A DNA stretch of 64,000 nt from Methylobacterium sp. NMS14P (GTDB lineage: Bacteria; Pseudomonadota; Alphaproteobacteria; Rhizobiales; Beijerinckiaceae): positions 478,520 to 542,519 of the forward strand of contig NZ_CP087107.1 of the NCBI RefSeq assembly GCF_028583545.1. The letters run 5' to 3'. Every line of letters starts with the position of its first letter. Position 1 is the first letter of the stretch. The translations under genes and the position numbers were made by a program. A model generated the notes under the pieces. The model worked only from the letters and a program-made list of their open reading frames with translations. It searched no databases and had not been told where the DNA came from. Below, piece by piece: positions 1 through 8,926 of the stretch.

Positions 1-1
1 G

Positions 2-769
2 GCTCTGCTTGCCGGTGTTGCCGCCCTGCGCGCGGGCGCCGGCAAACTGAAGATCGCCACCGTCCAGAGCGCCGCTACCGGAATGGGGCTGATGGTACCG
101 GAGGCGATGGTTGTCGGATTGCCGGAAGCAGCGGATGGCGGCGTGAATGCGAAGCGGGCATCTGACGACCTGCTGCAGATGGCCGGCGGCTGCGGAGCTG
201 TCCTGATCGGGCCCGGCATGATCGGCGACGAACCCACCACGTCGCTCACGGTCCGGTTGCTCGGCGCGGAGGGATCCTCGTCCTTCGTTCTCGACGCGGC
301 TGCAGTGTGCGGGCTGGCGGCCCGTGCCGAGGAGGTCAAGGCGAGCGGCAAGCGCGCGGTGATCACGCCCCATGCCGGCGAGATGGCGCAGCTTCTGGAC
401 CGGAGCCGGGACGAGGTCGAGGTCGACCCCCTCAACGCGGCCCGCGCGGCCGCCGACCTGCTCGGGGCGGTAGTGGTGATGAAGGGGGCCACGACGTGGA
501 TCGTGGACCCGCAGGGCGGGCACTGGCTCTACGAGGGAGGCGGCGTCGGCTTGGCGACTTCGGGTTCGGGTGACGTTCTCGCCGGCCTGGTCGTCGGACT
601 CCTTGCCCGCGGGGTCGATCCGGTCACCGCCGCGCTGTGGGGCGTGTTCCTGCACGGTGAGGCTGGCCGGCGCTTGTCCAGCACGATCGGCCCGGTAGGA
701 TTTCTCGCCCGAGAGATCTCGGGCGTCGTGCCCGGATTGATGCGCGAGACGATGGGCTCGATGTCCTGA
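2..769 (+). CDS. nnrD: ADP-dependent NAD(P)H-hydrate dehydratase, C-terminal part
   Basis: This is the end of a YjeF C-terminal-domain (ribokinase-fold) enzyme that dehydrates damaged NAD(P)H hydrates using ADP. The frame is open to the left edge, so the 5' end is missing; the first visible residues (ALLAGVAALRAGAGKLKIAT) already match the family. Conserved marks are VLIGPGM, ITPHAGEM and the GSGDVLAG nucleotide-binding/catalytic loop. The first ATG in the window, at 83, is internal. In many bacteria this domain is fused behind an NAD(P)HX epimerase domain, and I cannot tell whether that is so here. Confidence 0.93.
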   Translation, partial: ALLAGVAALRAGAGKLKIATVQSAATGMGLMVPEAMVVGLPEAADGGVNAKRASDDLLQMAGGCGAVLIGPGMIGDEPTTSLTVRLLGAEGSSSFVLDAAAVCGLAARAEEVKASGKRAVITPHAGEMAQLLDRSRDEVEVDPLNAARAAADLLGAVVVMKGATTWIVDPQGGHWLYEGGGVGLATSGSGDVLAGLVVGLLARGVDPVTAALWGVFLHGEAGRRLSSTIGPVGFLAREISGVVPGLMRETMGSMS

Positions 770-1060
770 ACGGGCCCCGCGGTCATCCGGCGGATCGTTG
801 CGTCCATATGTTCAGCCCATTATTGGTTAATTCCGAACCATTGCTCTGAGGCAACTTTGGCTCAGCGCCGCGTCCGATAGAAAATAGACAAATTTGGAGG
901 GAAAACACGATCGGCGCCTGCCTTCAACTGGTTCCTCAAGGGATTTTGCCCGGTGGCACATGACTTGAGCGGACTTGTGAAGGGGCATCTCTCGACATCG
1001 ATCCGAATACAGGGCTACCACTGGGAGGATTGTCGCCCCAGCGGCGATGGCCCGACTGCC
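770..1060. other. Intergenic stretch without a recognisable gene
   Basis: I see no convincing gene here. Open frames on both strands overlap each other and lack family resemblance. An AT-richer patch near 870-910 could hold a promoter, but I cannot define -35 and -10 boxes. Confidence 0.5.
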
Positions 1061-1230
1061 GATGCTGTGCTGGCGCCCTGTGCGCAGGCCGTCGAGCACT
1101 ACGAGATTGCCCGCGACGGCACCCTGAAACCTGCGCCACGCAATTCCACCACAAGGATGCGGCTAAGCTTCTCGACGAGACGCTGCAGGAACAGAAGAAT
1201 AGCGGTCAGTCGCTTCCGGAGAACCGCGGT
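1061..1230 (+). pseudogene. Relic of a DUF892 (YciE/YciF) ferritin-like gene
   Basis: Two frames together spell the C-terminal third of a DUF892 ferritin-like protein. The first frame gives AVEHYEIARDGTLK (from about 1088). After a one-base shift at about 1129, the other frame gives QFHHKDAAKLLDETLQEQK. Intact members carry this as one continuous helix pair, with the E/H residues binding iron. There is no upstream helical part and the end degrades after about 1230. It is therefore a decayed fragment, not a working gene. Confidence 0.72.
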
Positions 1231-1638
1231 GAAGGGTGGGGGAGCTACAGGGCGAACGTAAGCGGCCCTGAACACCCTGGCACGGTCCTTCGCGGGCCAG
1301 CGTTCCGGAGCGCGACGGGTCGTCGTTCACATGGGCCCGAGATGGGTGCGGACCGATCTCGGTGGCCGTCGCGCAATCTTTGACGTCGAAACCAGTGGCC
1401 TTGGAATGGTCGCCGTCATCGAAGCCCGAGTTGGCCAGCGCGGATGCGCGTTCCTCGACGACACCGGCTCGACGGAGCCGTGGTCGCCAGCGGGTGCCGC
1501 GTGGTCCGGACACGGCGGCCACATTCATCGGGGCTCATCTCTGGGGGCTCCGGGAGCTGGACGCTTCCGTTACCTGCACGTCCGGCGCGCTGAGCGGCCG
1601 ATGTTCGCGCAGGGAATGGCACGAGGCGGATCCAGCGC
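1231..1638. other. Intergenic stretch without a recognisable gene
   Basis: Several long frames overlap on both strands, as expected in GC-rich DNA. None shows a family motif, a start with a ribosome binding site, or a signal peptide. I see nothing to annotate. Confidence 0.5.
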
Positions 1639-1944
1639 TCAATGCGCCTGCGATCGCTCCGATGCGGCCGACGAGCGCTTCTTCCTTTTGCGCTTGCTCA
1701 CTTTCAAAACCACGTCCGCGTTGTCCTCCGCAATGCGCTCAGCCAGCGCGAAGTCGTGAAGCTCCGCGGTCGCGCCTTCCGCAGTGGCCGGCGCTTCTGT
1801 CACGGCGTGAAACGCGGCGCGAACGATCTCCTTCTTGCTCGCCTCCGGATGTCGTTCACGGATGGCGGACCGGATCGCCTTAGGCTTCATGCCTGGCGCC
1901 GCGATCTTCCTGAGCGTGTCTGCGATCTCCCTGATCGATGCCAT
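1639..1944 (-). CDS. Small hypothetical protein with basic tail
   Basis: This 101-residue protein begins MASIREIADTLRKIAAPGMK and is predicted to be mostly helical. It has a short motif RHPEASKKEIVRAAFHAV in the middle and ends in a strongly basic stretch, KVSKRKRKKR, that could contact nucleic acid. No signal peptide or membrane segment is visible. I do not recognise the family. Its coding character (hydrophobic heptad spacing, clean start) is better than that of the overlapping frames on the other strand. Confidence 0.6.
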   Translation of the reverse strand: MASIREIADTLRKIAAPGMKPKAIRSAIRERHPEASKKEIVRAAFHAVTEAPATAEGATAELHDFALAERIAEDNADVVLKVSKRKRKKRSSAASERSQAH

Positions 1945-2179
1945 ACCGCTACCTTCACCTCACCCGTTCGGCCGGCTCACAAACCCGTCAGACGATGGGA
2001 CGTTCCGATGCCACGGCCACACCGGCGGTTCCTGCGCGCGACGCGTCGTTCCCGCGGACGTGAGCTCGCACCGAACCGCCGCGTTCCTCCTCGGACCGGA
2101 ACGCATCGGGGGACGCCCGCGACGCGGGGCGCCTGTCGTCCGACGCCCTGTGTGAGCGAGCACGCGGGCCGCGTTCACC

Positions 2180-3679
2180 TCAATAGCGGGTGATGGCACG
2201 CAGGCCGAACACCGCGGCGCCGCGCACCCGCTTGCCGTCGGGATCGCGAGGATTGGCGATCCCGCCACCCGGATGGGCGACGTACTGCACCGTCGGCTGC
2301 AGGGCGATGCCGGGAGCGAGCACGGCCTGATAGGTCGCTTCGAGCAAGATCTCGGCGCTCCGGCGGGGTGCGGGTGTCATGCTCTGGAGGGCGGCGATCG
2401 CATCGAGCCGCCGTGCCGCCGGGGAAATGCGGGTGATGCCGACGGCGAGGCCGAGCGTGTCGTCAGACCGGCCGGGGATCAGGCCGCGATAGGCGATGCC
2501 ACCGTCGATGTAGAGATCCACGAGATTGCGGTCCCCCGGCGAGGCTGAGGCACGCAGGAAGACGCTGGCGCCGTCGTTGGGATCATCCGGCTCCTGGTAG
2601 ATCGTCTGGTCGATGAGCCCGTAGATGCCTGAATTGCCCGAGACCCTCCGGTCGAGGCCACTGATCGGATCCGGCGTGAGGGCGTCGACGCGGCCGAAGC
2701 GGTGCCAACCTCCCAGCGTGACGGTGCCCGGCCGGCCTTCGGAACCCGGACGGGTGTTGTAGGCGTAGGCGACCTCCGCGATGACAAGCGGTGGGCCGGA
2801 GACGGGGAAGCGGATACCGTTCGGATTGCGGCGCTGCGGGTCTATCCCCGAGCGGGGATGGCCACCGCCGGGCGTGCCGTCGATCACGCTCGCCTGGAAC
2901 GAGAGATCCGGCGTGGGCACGTACTTCAGGCGGACGGTCGGCGCGGAGAGCGGATAGGCCGGCCCTCCATCCACCATGTTCGCGGCGAAGATCTCCGGCC
3001 AGCCGAAGGTGCCGTTGGTGAACAGGATGCTGGTCTGGCTGACCATGTACTCGGTGTCGGCGGAGAGCTGGCCGACACGGAGGAACAGCCTGTCGTCGAA
3101 CAGGCTCTGCTCCAGCCACAGCTCCGAGAGCCGCGACGCCGGCAGGGCTTCGATCTCGCTGACCGTCATGAGGTTGCCGACGCGGGTGCGGGAGGCTCCG
3201 CTCCCCTGGATCTGGTAGACGGTGGCGTGGGCCGTGGCTCCCTTCCACCCGGCGACAGTGTCGAGGTCGACATCGACGTCGAGATCGAGCAGCGTCAGAC
3301 CCGTGGAGCCCCGCCGCAGGCCGCCGCGCAGGTTGCGGTAGGTCTCGGCCACAGTGATCAGGCCGAAGGTGATCCCGCGGCTCTCCAGGAAGGCGCGGTA
3401 CCCGCCGGGATCGCCGGCAGCCCCGAGCAGGGGCTGGAACGAGGTCGTGACCTCCGCCGCGCGACCGGCCGAGAACACGGGCTGAGCGACCGAGGTCTGC
3501 GGATCGCCGCCTGCGCCGGAAGGTGAACCGATGGCGAGGCCCTCCGCGGCGACCCGCGCGGCCGTCGCCAGCGGATCCGCGGCCGGCTCGGCCGTAGCGG
3601 GGCTGACCGGTGCGGTGAGAACGAGCGCGATGCCGGCGATTGCGCAGATGACAGAGCGCACAAGGACCTCAGGAGACAT
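2180..3679 (-). CDS. OprB-family carbohydrate-selective porin
   Basis: This is a 499-residue outer-membrane beta-barrel of the OprB carbohydrate porin family, which lets sugars and other small solutes cross the outer membrane. The start was placed at the ATG that opens a clear signal peptide (MSPEVLVRSVICAIAGIALV, cleaved near ATAEPAA); the upstream in-frame codons are not signal-like. Family features include the region WLEQSLFDDRLFLRVGQLS, the segment FGWPEIFAANMVDGGPAYPL, and many alternating-hydrophobic strands to the C-terminal AITRY. It is divergent from the PsiF-repeat gene. No sugar-uptake genes adjoin it. Confidence 0.9.
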   Translation of the reverse strand: MSPEVLVRSVICAIAGIALVLTAPVSPATAEPAADPLATAARVAAEGLAIGSPSGAGGDPQTSVAQPVFSAGRAAEVTTSFQPLLGAAGDPGGYRAFLESRGITFGLITVAETYRNLRGGLRRGSTGLTLLDLDVDVDLDTVAGWKGATAHATVYQIQGSGASRTRVGNLMTVSEIEALPASRLSELWLEQSLFDDRLFLRVGQLSADTEYMVSQTSILFTNGTFGWPEIFAANMVDGGPAYPLSAPTVRLKYVPTPDLSFQASVIDGTPGGGHPRSGIDPQRRNPNGIRFPVSGPPLVIAEVAYAYNTRPGSEGRPGTVTLGGWHRFGRVDALTPDPISGLDRRVSGNSGIYGLIDQTIYQEPDDPNDGASVFLRASASPGDRNLVDLYIDGGIAYRGLIPGRSDDTLGLAVGITRISPAARRLDAIAALQSMTPAPRRSAEILLEATYQAVLAPGIALQPTVQYVAHPGGGIANPRDPDGKRVRGAAVFGLRAITRY

Positions 3680-3831
3680 CGGGCTCGTCGAACGAAGGCA
3701 TAGCCCCGTGACCATTCGACGACGGCGGTGACGAGTCCTCGCCGCGAATTGATGGGACAGACTCGGCGCTGGTTCTGGCTGGTGCAACCGCAAGTCGCTA
3801 CGTTCGGCTGCATCACTGGAGGTCCTCCACC

Positions 3832-4152
3832 GTGCGTACGCTCGCTCTCGCCTCGGCCCTCGTCCTCGCCTGCACGGTGTCCGTCCGAGCTCAAGCCCCC
3901 GCACCCTCGGCGGCTCAGACCGCTCAGCGGGATCGGATGAAATCCTGCAACGTGGACGCTGGGACGCAACGGCTGTCGGGCGCCGCTCGCAAGAGCTTCA
4001 TGGCGGATTGCCTCGCGGGAAAGAGCGCCGCGCCGGCCAAGGAGCTGACGCCGCAACAGGCGAAGATGAAGAACTGCAACGCAGATGCGTCGGCCAAGAG
4101 CCTCAAGGGTACCGAACGCAAAGCGTTCATGAGCACGTGCCTCAAAGGTTAG
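3832..4152 (+). CDS. PsiF-repeat periplasmic protein
   Basis: This 106-residue secreted protein has a Sec signal peptide (MRTLALASALVLACTVSVRA) followed by two PsiF repeats, one at residues 33-63 and one at 75-105. Each repeat has the pattern M-K-x-C-N-x-D-A ... L-x-G-x-x-R-K-x-F-M-x-x-C-L. PsiF is a phosphate-starvation-inducible protein of unknown function in enterobacteria. The GTG start is chosen because GGAGG at 3818-3822 lies nine bases upstream. No Pho box is evident in the short gap to the porin. Confidence 0.88.
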   Translation: MRTLALASALVLACTVSVRAQAPAPSAAQTAQRDRMKSCNVDAGTQRLSGAARKSFMADCLAGKSAAPAKELTPQQAKMKNCNADASAKSLKGTERKAFMSTCLKG

Positions 4153-4312
4153 TCGCCTGCGGCCACACCGCTTCCGCGTTCGGCGTCTGAACGATGTCAG
4201 GGCTGCGTGAGACGGCCGCTTTTCGAGATGCCGACATCCACGCAGAACGTCTCCTTGACCCTGAACTAACTTTGAACTCGGACCCCCGCACAGGGGCAGG
4301 TCAGGCAACCCG

Positions 4313-4659
4313 GTGAGCTTCTCCGGGTCCGTACGCGTCGATCGACTGTTCTCCTCGACCGAGAGCACCCGCGCGGCGGGTGCCCTGGTCACCTTCGAGC
4401 CGGGCGCTCGCACGGCCTGGCACACGCACCCGCTCGACCAGTCCCTGATTGTCACCGCCGGCGTCGGCTGGGTTCAGGAACGCGGCGGCCAGAAGCGGGA
4501 GATCCGTCCCGGCGAGTGGTGTGGATCCCGCCGAGCGTCGAGCACTGGCACAACGCGACCGCGACCGACGGCATGAGCCACATCGCCATCCAGGAGGCCG
4601 TCGATGGCAAGGTGGTCGATTGGCTCGAACGGGTCGAGTACGGGCAGTACCGGGACTGA
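4313..4659 (+). pseudogene. Frameshifted cupin-domain (mandelonitrile lyase-like) gene
   Basis: The first frame, from a GTG at 4313, gives [19 protein letters not shown] and [14 protein letters not shown], the metal-binding cupin motif 1. A one-base deletion at about 4514-4517 then breaks the frame. The second frame continues as [17 protein letters not shown] and [18 protein letters not shown] to a stop at 4657-4659. Joined, it is a normal small cupin of the (R)-mandelonitrile-lyase-like/carboxymuconolactone-associated type. All else looks intact, so the lesion is either recent or a sequencing error. No ATG exists upstream before an in-frame stop at 4262. Confidence 0.8.
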
Positions 4660-4768
4660 TGCCTGTCCAGCCTCAGCCGGTCGGGCAGACCAGTTACCCG
4701 GCCAGCTCGATCTCGCCGTCAACGCGCCGTGGCGAGTTCAGGCACGAGGTGGTTGATCACGCTGCAGT

Positions 4769-5485
4769 TCACCGGCGTCCAGACGTCCGATGTCTCCCGG
4801 CAGGCGAACCCGGCGCTCGGCCGTCCGCACCTGACACTCCGCTCATGCTCGCGCTGTTCGAACGGTCTGCCGCGGCGCCATCCAGTCCCCGAACGAGCAA
4901 GCTCAACGCCAGAAGGACGAGAAGAACGCCGGCGGCCTTGTTCATCTGGTTTAGAACCTGGCTGGTCACACAGCGCCGGAACAGGGACACTGCGGTGTTG
5001 AGCACCACCCACCAGCCGAACGAGCCGAAGAAGACGCCAGCCGCCAGAACCGGGAATGGTGCGGTCCCGCGCTCGAGGAATGCCGGCATCGCGGCCAGGA
5101 ACAGCACGGGGGTGACTGGATTCGCCACGGCCAGCACGACCGCACTTCCGTAGCTCACCGCCAGGGTGTCGCGGCACTCACTGCGCTCATGCAGCACCGA
5201 GACGCTGATAAGCACCCGGACCGCGAGGGCGAGTAGCACTGCCCCTGAGATCAGGGAGAGCACGGCTCCGTTCGACCACACCTCCGCTAGGTCCGCGCCC
5301 CAGCGCATTATGAGACTTCCGTATGTCAGATGCACGGTGGCGACACCGAGCCCGGTAGCGAGGCCGGTAGATAAGCCCCCTGACAGTGTTCGCTGAACGC
5401 AGAGTAAGCTCGTCGGCCCGATCGGCGCGGCGATGGACAGACCAAGACTCGCGCCGGTGAGCAGAGCCGTGGCGATGACGTTCAT
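4769..5485 (-). CDS. LysE-family amino-acid/metabolite exporter
   Basis: This 238-residue inner-membrane protein of the LysE/RhtB translocator family exports amino acids or related metabolites. The N-terminus carries the family signature GASLGLSIAAPIGPTSLLCVQ, and about six hydrophobic segments follow, including the AVLALANPVTP-type loop (VVLAVANPVTPVLFLAAMPA). The last 35 residues are polar and probably cytoplasmic. The neighbours (a broken cupin gene and a small secreted protein) give no hint of substrate. Confidence 0.88.
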   Translation of the reverse strand: MNVIATALLTGASLGLSIAAPIGPTSLLCVQRTLSGGLSTGLATGLGVATVHLTYGSLIMRWGADLAEVWSNGAVLSLISGAVLLALAVRVLISVSVLHERSECRDTLAVSYGSAVVLAVANPVTPVLFLAAMPAFLERGTAPFPVLAAGVFFGSFGWWVVLNTAVSLFRRCVTSQVLNQMNKAAGVLLVLLALSLLVRGLDGAAADRSNSASMSGVSGADGRAPGSPAGRHRTSGRR

Positions 5486-5501
5486 GACACCGAGACTTCA
5501 C

Positions 5502-5705
5502 CTAGTCGTCTTCCGCGCGTTCGAGGGGCGAGGCAGCCGCCCGGGACCCCGCCGCCGCCTTGTCGGTGCCCGGGCACCCAATGTGATCGCGCTCCACGGC
5601 CGAAGAAGCTTGGGCACACGCGATGTCCGGCATGTCGTTCAGCTCGTCGGCCCGGGCACCCGTGCAGAACAAGACGACCACGACGGTGGTGACGATTGTT
5701 TTCAT
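5502..5705 (-). CDS. Small secreted protein, two cysteines
   Basis: A 67-residue protein starts MKTIVTTVVVVLFCTGARAD, a good Sec signal peptide, and matures to about 48 residues with two cysteines (DIACAQ and HIGCPGT). The start was chosen over an upstream in-frame ATG because GGGAGGA lies just ahead of it and because the signal peptide begins there. I do not recognise the family. It ends 17 bases before the LysE gene start on the same strand, so the two may be co-transcribed. Confidence 0.7.
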   Translation of the reverse strand: MKTIVTTVVVVLFCTGARADELNDMPDIACAQASSAVERDHIGCPGTDKAAAGSRAAASPLERAEDD

Positions 5706-6040
5706 GGCTGTTCCTCCCTTGCGTTGACACACTAGGGATAGCTGGAACCCTATCATCCTCTGTTCGGCGGATGGCGCCGCCGGCGCTGCGCCAAGCTCGC
5801 CGCCTGCGTCCCAGCCGAGCGAGAAAGCACAGTGGCTCCAAGTGTTTACGCCGCGGCGCCGTTGATCCGGGAGGCTCTGTCGTCGCCGCGTCTCCGGGGC
5901 TCTAGAACGGTGAATCCGTCGGAAACGCCCCCGGCGCGCCGTCCCTCGCAGACGGCATCATCTGTTTGAAGGATGCAGGTGTCGGTTTTGGACTGATATT
6001 GGTCTTATCGCGGTCAGAAAAATCGTCGCGGGACGTGCCA
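5706..6040. other. Divergent intergenic region, small secreted protein / LuxR
   Basis: This stretch separates two divergent genes and must hold promoters for both. I see an AT-richer segment at about 5985-6025 ahead of the LuxR gene, but no palindrome long enough to call an operator. Confidence 0.4.
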
Positions 6041-7132
6041 ATGCGGGAAGCGCTTATCGACCGGATTTACGAGGCTGCGGGCACGCCGGAACTCTGGCCT
6101 GACGTCCTCCAGTCAATCGGCGATATGGCAAACTCGGACGGCGCTGTGCTTACGGTGCTGCCCCCCGCTGGGATGTCCCGCTGGATTGCCTCATCGGCCC
6201 TGGCGCAGCGCCTCAGTCTTCATAGCGGCCCGACCGCCGGACGCAGCAGCGGTCGCATGGCGCCATGGCGCACCGACGCCCATACGGGTTTCGTGCGCGA
6301 CGTCGACCTCGTGCCGGCCTCCTACGAGGGCTGGACCCGCGAAGGCGACAGGCCGTTCTGGCAGGTGGGCACAACGATCCCCCTCTCGACAGGCGACATC
6401 GCGATCGTCACCGCCGAACGGCGGGCTCAAACCGGCCCCCATGAGGCCTCCGTCCTACCCGGACTCGACGCCTTGCGGCCCCACCTCGTGCGTGCTTGCC
6501 AACTCAGCGCCCAGTTCAGCTGCGAGCGCGGCCGCGTCACGACCACGACGCTCAGCCAGATCGGGCTCCCCGCCGCCGTTCTGTCGGCTTCGGGTCGGGT
6601 GCTGACCATGAATGCCCGTCTGCAGGAGCGGGAGGAGATCCTGCCCGCGGGCCAGCACGGCGGCCAGTTATTCAAGAGCCTGATCAACAGCAAGCTGTTG
6701 CAGGACGCGATCGGCAACGTCGTTGGCGGCCGGTGCGCGGCGCAGACAATGCCGGTGCGCAGCTATTCTGATCACCGTCCTCAGATCGCTCATATCATGC
6801 GCCTGAAGCAGCGCCCCGGCGACGTCTTCGGTGCCTCGGCGGTGCTCCTCGTTCTCGTGCATGTCGGCGCGCGGGCAGTTCCAGACGACGGCCTGCTGAA
6901 CATGCTGTTCGACCTGACCCCGGCGGAGGCGCGGTTGCTCCAGGCGCTCGCCGGAGGCTTACGTCTGCAGAGCTACGCCGAGAGCGTTGGCGTCCAGACA
7001 AGCACCGTCCGCACCCAACTCAACTCGATCTTCAACAAGACCGGGACGAAGCGGCAGGCCGAATTGCTGAGTATCGTCACGTCGCTCGCGCTCTTCAGTG
7101 GGCAGACGACGAAGTGCCTCGGTGCGGCGTGA
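6041..7132 (+). CDS. LuxR-type helix-turn-helix transcriptional regulator
   Basis: This 363-residue regulator has a C-terminal LuxR/GerE helix-turn-helix at about residues 290-350 (FDLTPAEARLLQALAGG ... VQTSTVRTQLNSIFNKTGTK). The N-terminal ~270 residues look like a PAS-like sensing region typical of rhizobial and methylobacterial regulators that begin MREALIDRIYEAAGTPELWP. That similarity and the preceding GGGA decide the start over an upstream ATG at 5966. No acyl-homoserine-lactone-binding motif is visible. It converges with the sugar kinase with a single base between stops. Confidence 0.85.
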   Translation: MREALIDRIYEAAGTPELWPDVLQSIGDMANSDGAVLTVLPPAGMSRWIASSALAQRLSLHSGPTAGRSSGRMAPWRTDAHTGFVRDVDLVPASYEGWTREGDRPFWQVGTTIPLSTGDIAIVTAERRAQTGPHEASVLPGLDALRPHLVRACQLSAQFSCERGRVTTTTLSQIGLPAAVLSASGRVLTMNARLQEREEILPAGQHGGQLFKSLINSKLLQDAIGNVVGGRCAAQTMPVRSYSDHRPQIAHIMRLKQRPGDVFGASAVLLVLVHVGARAVPDDGLLNMLFDLTPAEARLLQALAGGLRLQSYAESVGVQTSTVRTQLNSIFNKTGTKRQAELLSIVTSLALFSGQTTKCLGAA

Positions 7133-7133
7133 G

Positions 7134-8063
7134 TCACATTTCGACGTCGTTGAGGAAGGCGGCCAACACCTGCGCGGTTGGAAAGGCTTCGAAGGCCCCG
7201 AACTGGCAGGCCGTCAGCGCACCGCAGGCCGCAGCCTGCCGCAGGGTCGCGTCGAGGGGCTCTCCTGCGAGTAGGCCCGCGATCAGCCCGGCCGTGAAAG
7301 CGTCCCCTGCGCCGACCGTATCGACCGCCGTGACCACGAAGGCCGGCTGGCGTAGGGGGGGCAGTCCAGCCCGGAACGCCATCGCGCCACGCTCTCCCAG
7401 GGTCACCACCAGCAGTTTGAGGCCGCCGGAGAGCAGGGCGGCAATGGCCGGCGTCGCGGCCGTGGCGTCAGAGATGGCGTCGGGGGCTCCGAGGCCGAGG
7501 CCGGCGGCCTCGACCGCATTGACGACAAGGATCGCGGTATCGGCCAGGATTGCCGGGTCGATGGGGCGCATCGGGGACGGATTCAGCAGAGTGGGGATGC
7601 CCGACATCCGAGCGAGAGCGAAGGCCGCTCGGATGGAGACGTCCGGCGATTCGAACGTCGCCGCCACGAGGTCCGCTCGCCCGAGACGGGCGGCGACGGC
7701 TCGGACGTCCTCCGCACCGAGGGCGAGGTTGGCCCCGAGGCAGACCGCTAGACAGTTCTCGCCGGCGGAGTCGACGAACGCGACGCCGGCGCCCGTCGAG
7801 CCGGCATGCGGCACCAGCATATCCTCGGAGAATCCGACCTGCGCGAAGGTGGCGCGGACCATGGGGGAGAACACGTCCGTGCCGACGGCGAAAAGTCCGT
7901 CCACCGTGATGCCGAGCTGGTGCGTAGCGAGCGCGAGGTTGAAGCCCTTGCCGCCAGGTTCGGCCAGGAAGGCCAAGCCATCGAGGGACTCGCCCGCCTG
8001 CGGCAGCCGCGCGACCTTGACCGAGCAGGCAATCACAAAGCTTCCAATGACGAAGAGGCGCAT
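7134..8063 (-). CDS. PfkB-family carbohydrate kinase (ribokinase-like)
   Basis: This 309-residue cytoplasmic kinase phosphorylates a sugar or nucleoside with ATP. It carries PfkB signature 1 near residue 38 (GGKGFNLALA) and signature 2 near residue 250 (DTVGAGDAFTAGLIAGLL), where the Asp is the catalytic base. The substrate is not readable from sequence; ribokinase-like sugars are the usual choice. It is divergent from a GntR/UTRA regulator across a 53-base gap, which strongly suggests it is the regulator's target. Confidence 0.9.
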   Translation of the reverse strand: MRLFVIGSFVIACSVKVARLPQAGESLDGLAFLAEPGGKGFNLALATHQLGITVDGLFAVGTDVFSPMVRATFAQVGFSEDMLVPHAGSTGAGVAFVDSAGENCLAVCLGANLALGAEDVRAVAARLGRADLVAATFESPDVSIRAAFALARMSGIPTLLNPSPMRPIDPAILADTAILVVNAVEAAGLGLGAPDAISDATAATPAIAALLSGGLKLLVVTLGERGAMAFRAGLPPLRQPAFVVTAVDTVGAGDAFTAGLIAGLLAGEPLDATLRQAAACGALTACQFGAFEAFPTAQVLAAFLNDVEM

Positions 8064-8116
8064 GGAGCGCTCCGAACCTGTACAATGTAAGCATCTGTAC
8101 CGGAGGTCGATCGGAC
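8064..8116. promoter_or_regulatory. Divergent promoter/operator region of kinase and GntR genes
   Basis: The gap has a perfect 10-bp palindrome, GGAGCGCTCC, at 8064-8073 directly before the kinase ATG, and it overlaps that gene's ribosome binding site. It also has two direct copies of CTGTAC at 8078-8083 and 8095-8100, 17 bp apart. TACAAT at 8081-8086 could serve as a -10 box for the GntR gene, whose RBS is GGAGGT at 8102-8107. The repeats are seen; their use as GntR operators is inferred. Confidence 0.5.
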
Positions 8117-8926
8117 GTGCGCCCCAAAAATCGGACGATAAAGGGTGTGGTTGAGGCGGACCTCGTGGAAGGCGAGCGTCCCTCGGTGCTCTCTCTCCTC
8201 CGCCTGCGCGCCGACACGGCGATGCCGCTGTACCGGCAGATCGAGGGCCAGCTACGCGAACTCATCCTGTCGGGCTCGCTGCCACCGGGCGTCACTTTGC
8301 CGGCCGAGCGCCAACTCGCCGACGGCCTCGGAGTCAGCCGCGTCACGGTCCAACGCGCCTATGCTGAGCTCAGCGACAACGAGCTGCTCGTACCGCGCGG
8401 GCGCTACGGCTTCCTCGTGCGCCGTCCCCCCGAGCCCGTGCGCCCGGGTATGGACCGGCTGAAGGGCTTCACGGAGGAGATGCGGGAGCTGGGGAAGATC
8501 CCATCCTCGCGCATCCTCGATCGGGCGGTCACCGAGGACCGCTCGATCGCATCGATCTTCGGCCTGCCCTCGACGGCCCCGTTCCTGCGTCTGACGCGTG
8601 TTCGCTCCGGCGACGGTGTGCCGATGTCGCGCGAGGTCGCCTGGTACAACATCCGCGCCGTGCCCGCCCTCGAGACCGGCGACCTCTCCGGTTCCGTCTA
8701 CGCCTTCCTGAACGAGCACCCGGGCGGCCGTCTTGTGCGCTGCGAGCAGACGGTGGAGGCGACCATGCCGACGGCGGACGAGTGCGAGACCTTTGCCTTC
8801 GAGCAGCCCCTCCCGTGCCTGCTGATCAAGCGCCACAGCTACAACCAGGACTCGGTGATGATCGAGTACGTGGAAGGCCTGTTCCGAGGCGATGCCTATC
8901 GCTATCGGCTCAATCTGCGGGCGTAG
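8117..8926 (+). CDS. GntR-family regulator with UTRA ligand domain
   Basis: This 269-residue regulator of the HutC/FarR subfamily has an N-terminal winged helix at about residues 37-105 (PLYRQIEGQLRELILSGSLP, then PAERQLADGLGVSRVTVQRA). A C-terminal UTRA small-molecule domain at about residues 120-265 includes LRLTRVRSGDGVPMSREVAW and ending YRYRLNLRA. The GTG start has GGAGGT nine bases upstream. Being divergent from the PfkB kinase, it probably controls that gene and senses its substrate or product. Confidence 0.92.
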   Translation: MRPKNRTIKGVVEADLVEGERPSVLSLLRLRADTAMPLYRQIEGQLRELILSGSLPPGVTLPAERQLADGLGVSRVTVQRAYAELSDNELLVPRGRYGFLVRRPPEPVRPGMDRLKGFTEEMRELGKIPSSRILDRAVTEDRSIASIFGLPSTAPFLRLTRVRSGDGVPMSREVAWYNIRAVPALETGDLSGSVYAFLNEHPGGRLVRCEQTVEATMPTADECETFAFEQPLPCLLIKRHSYNQDSVMIEYVEGLFRGDAYRYRLNLRA

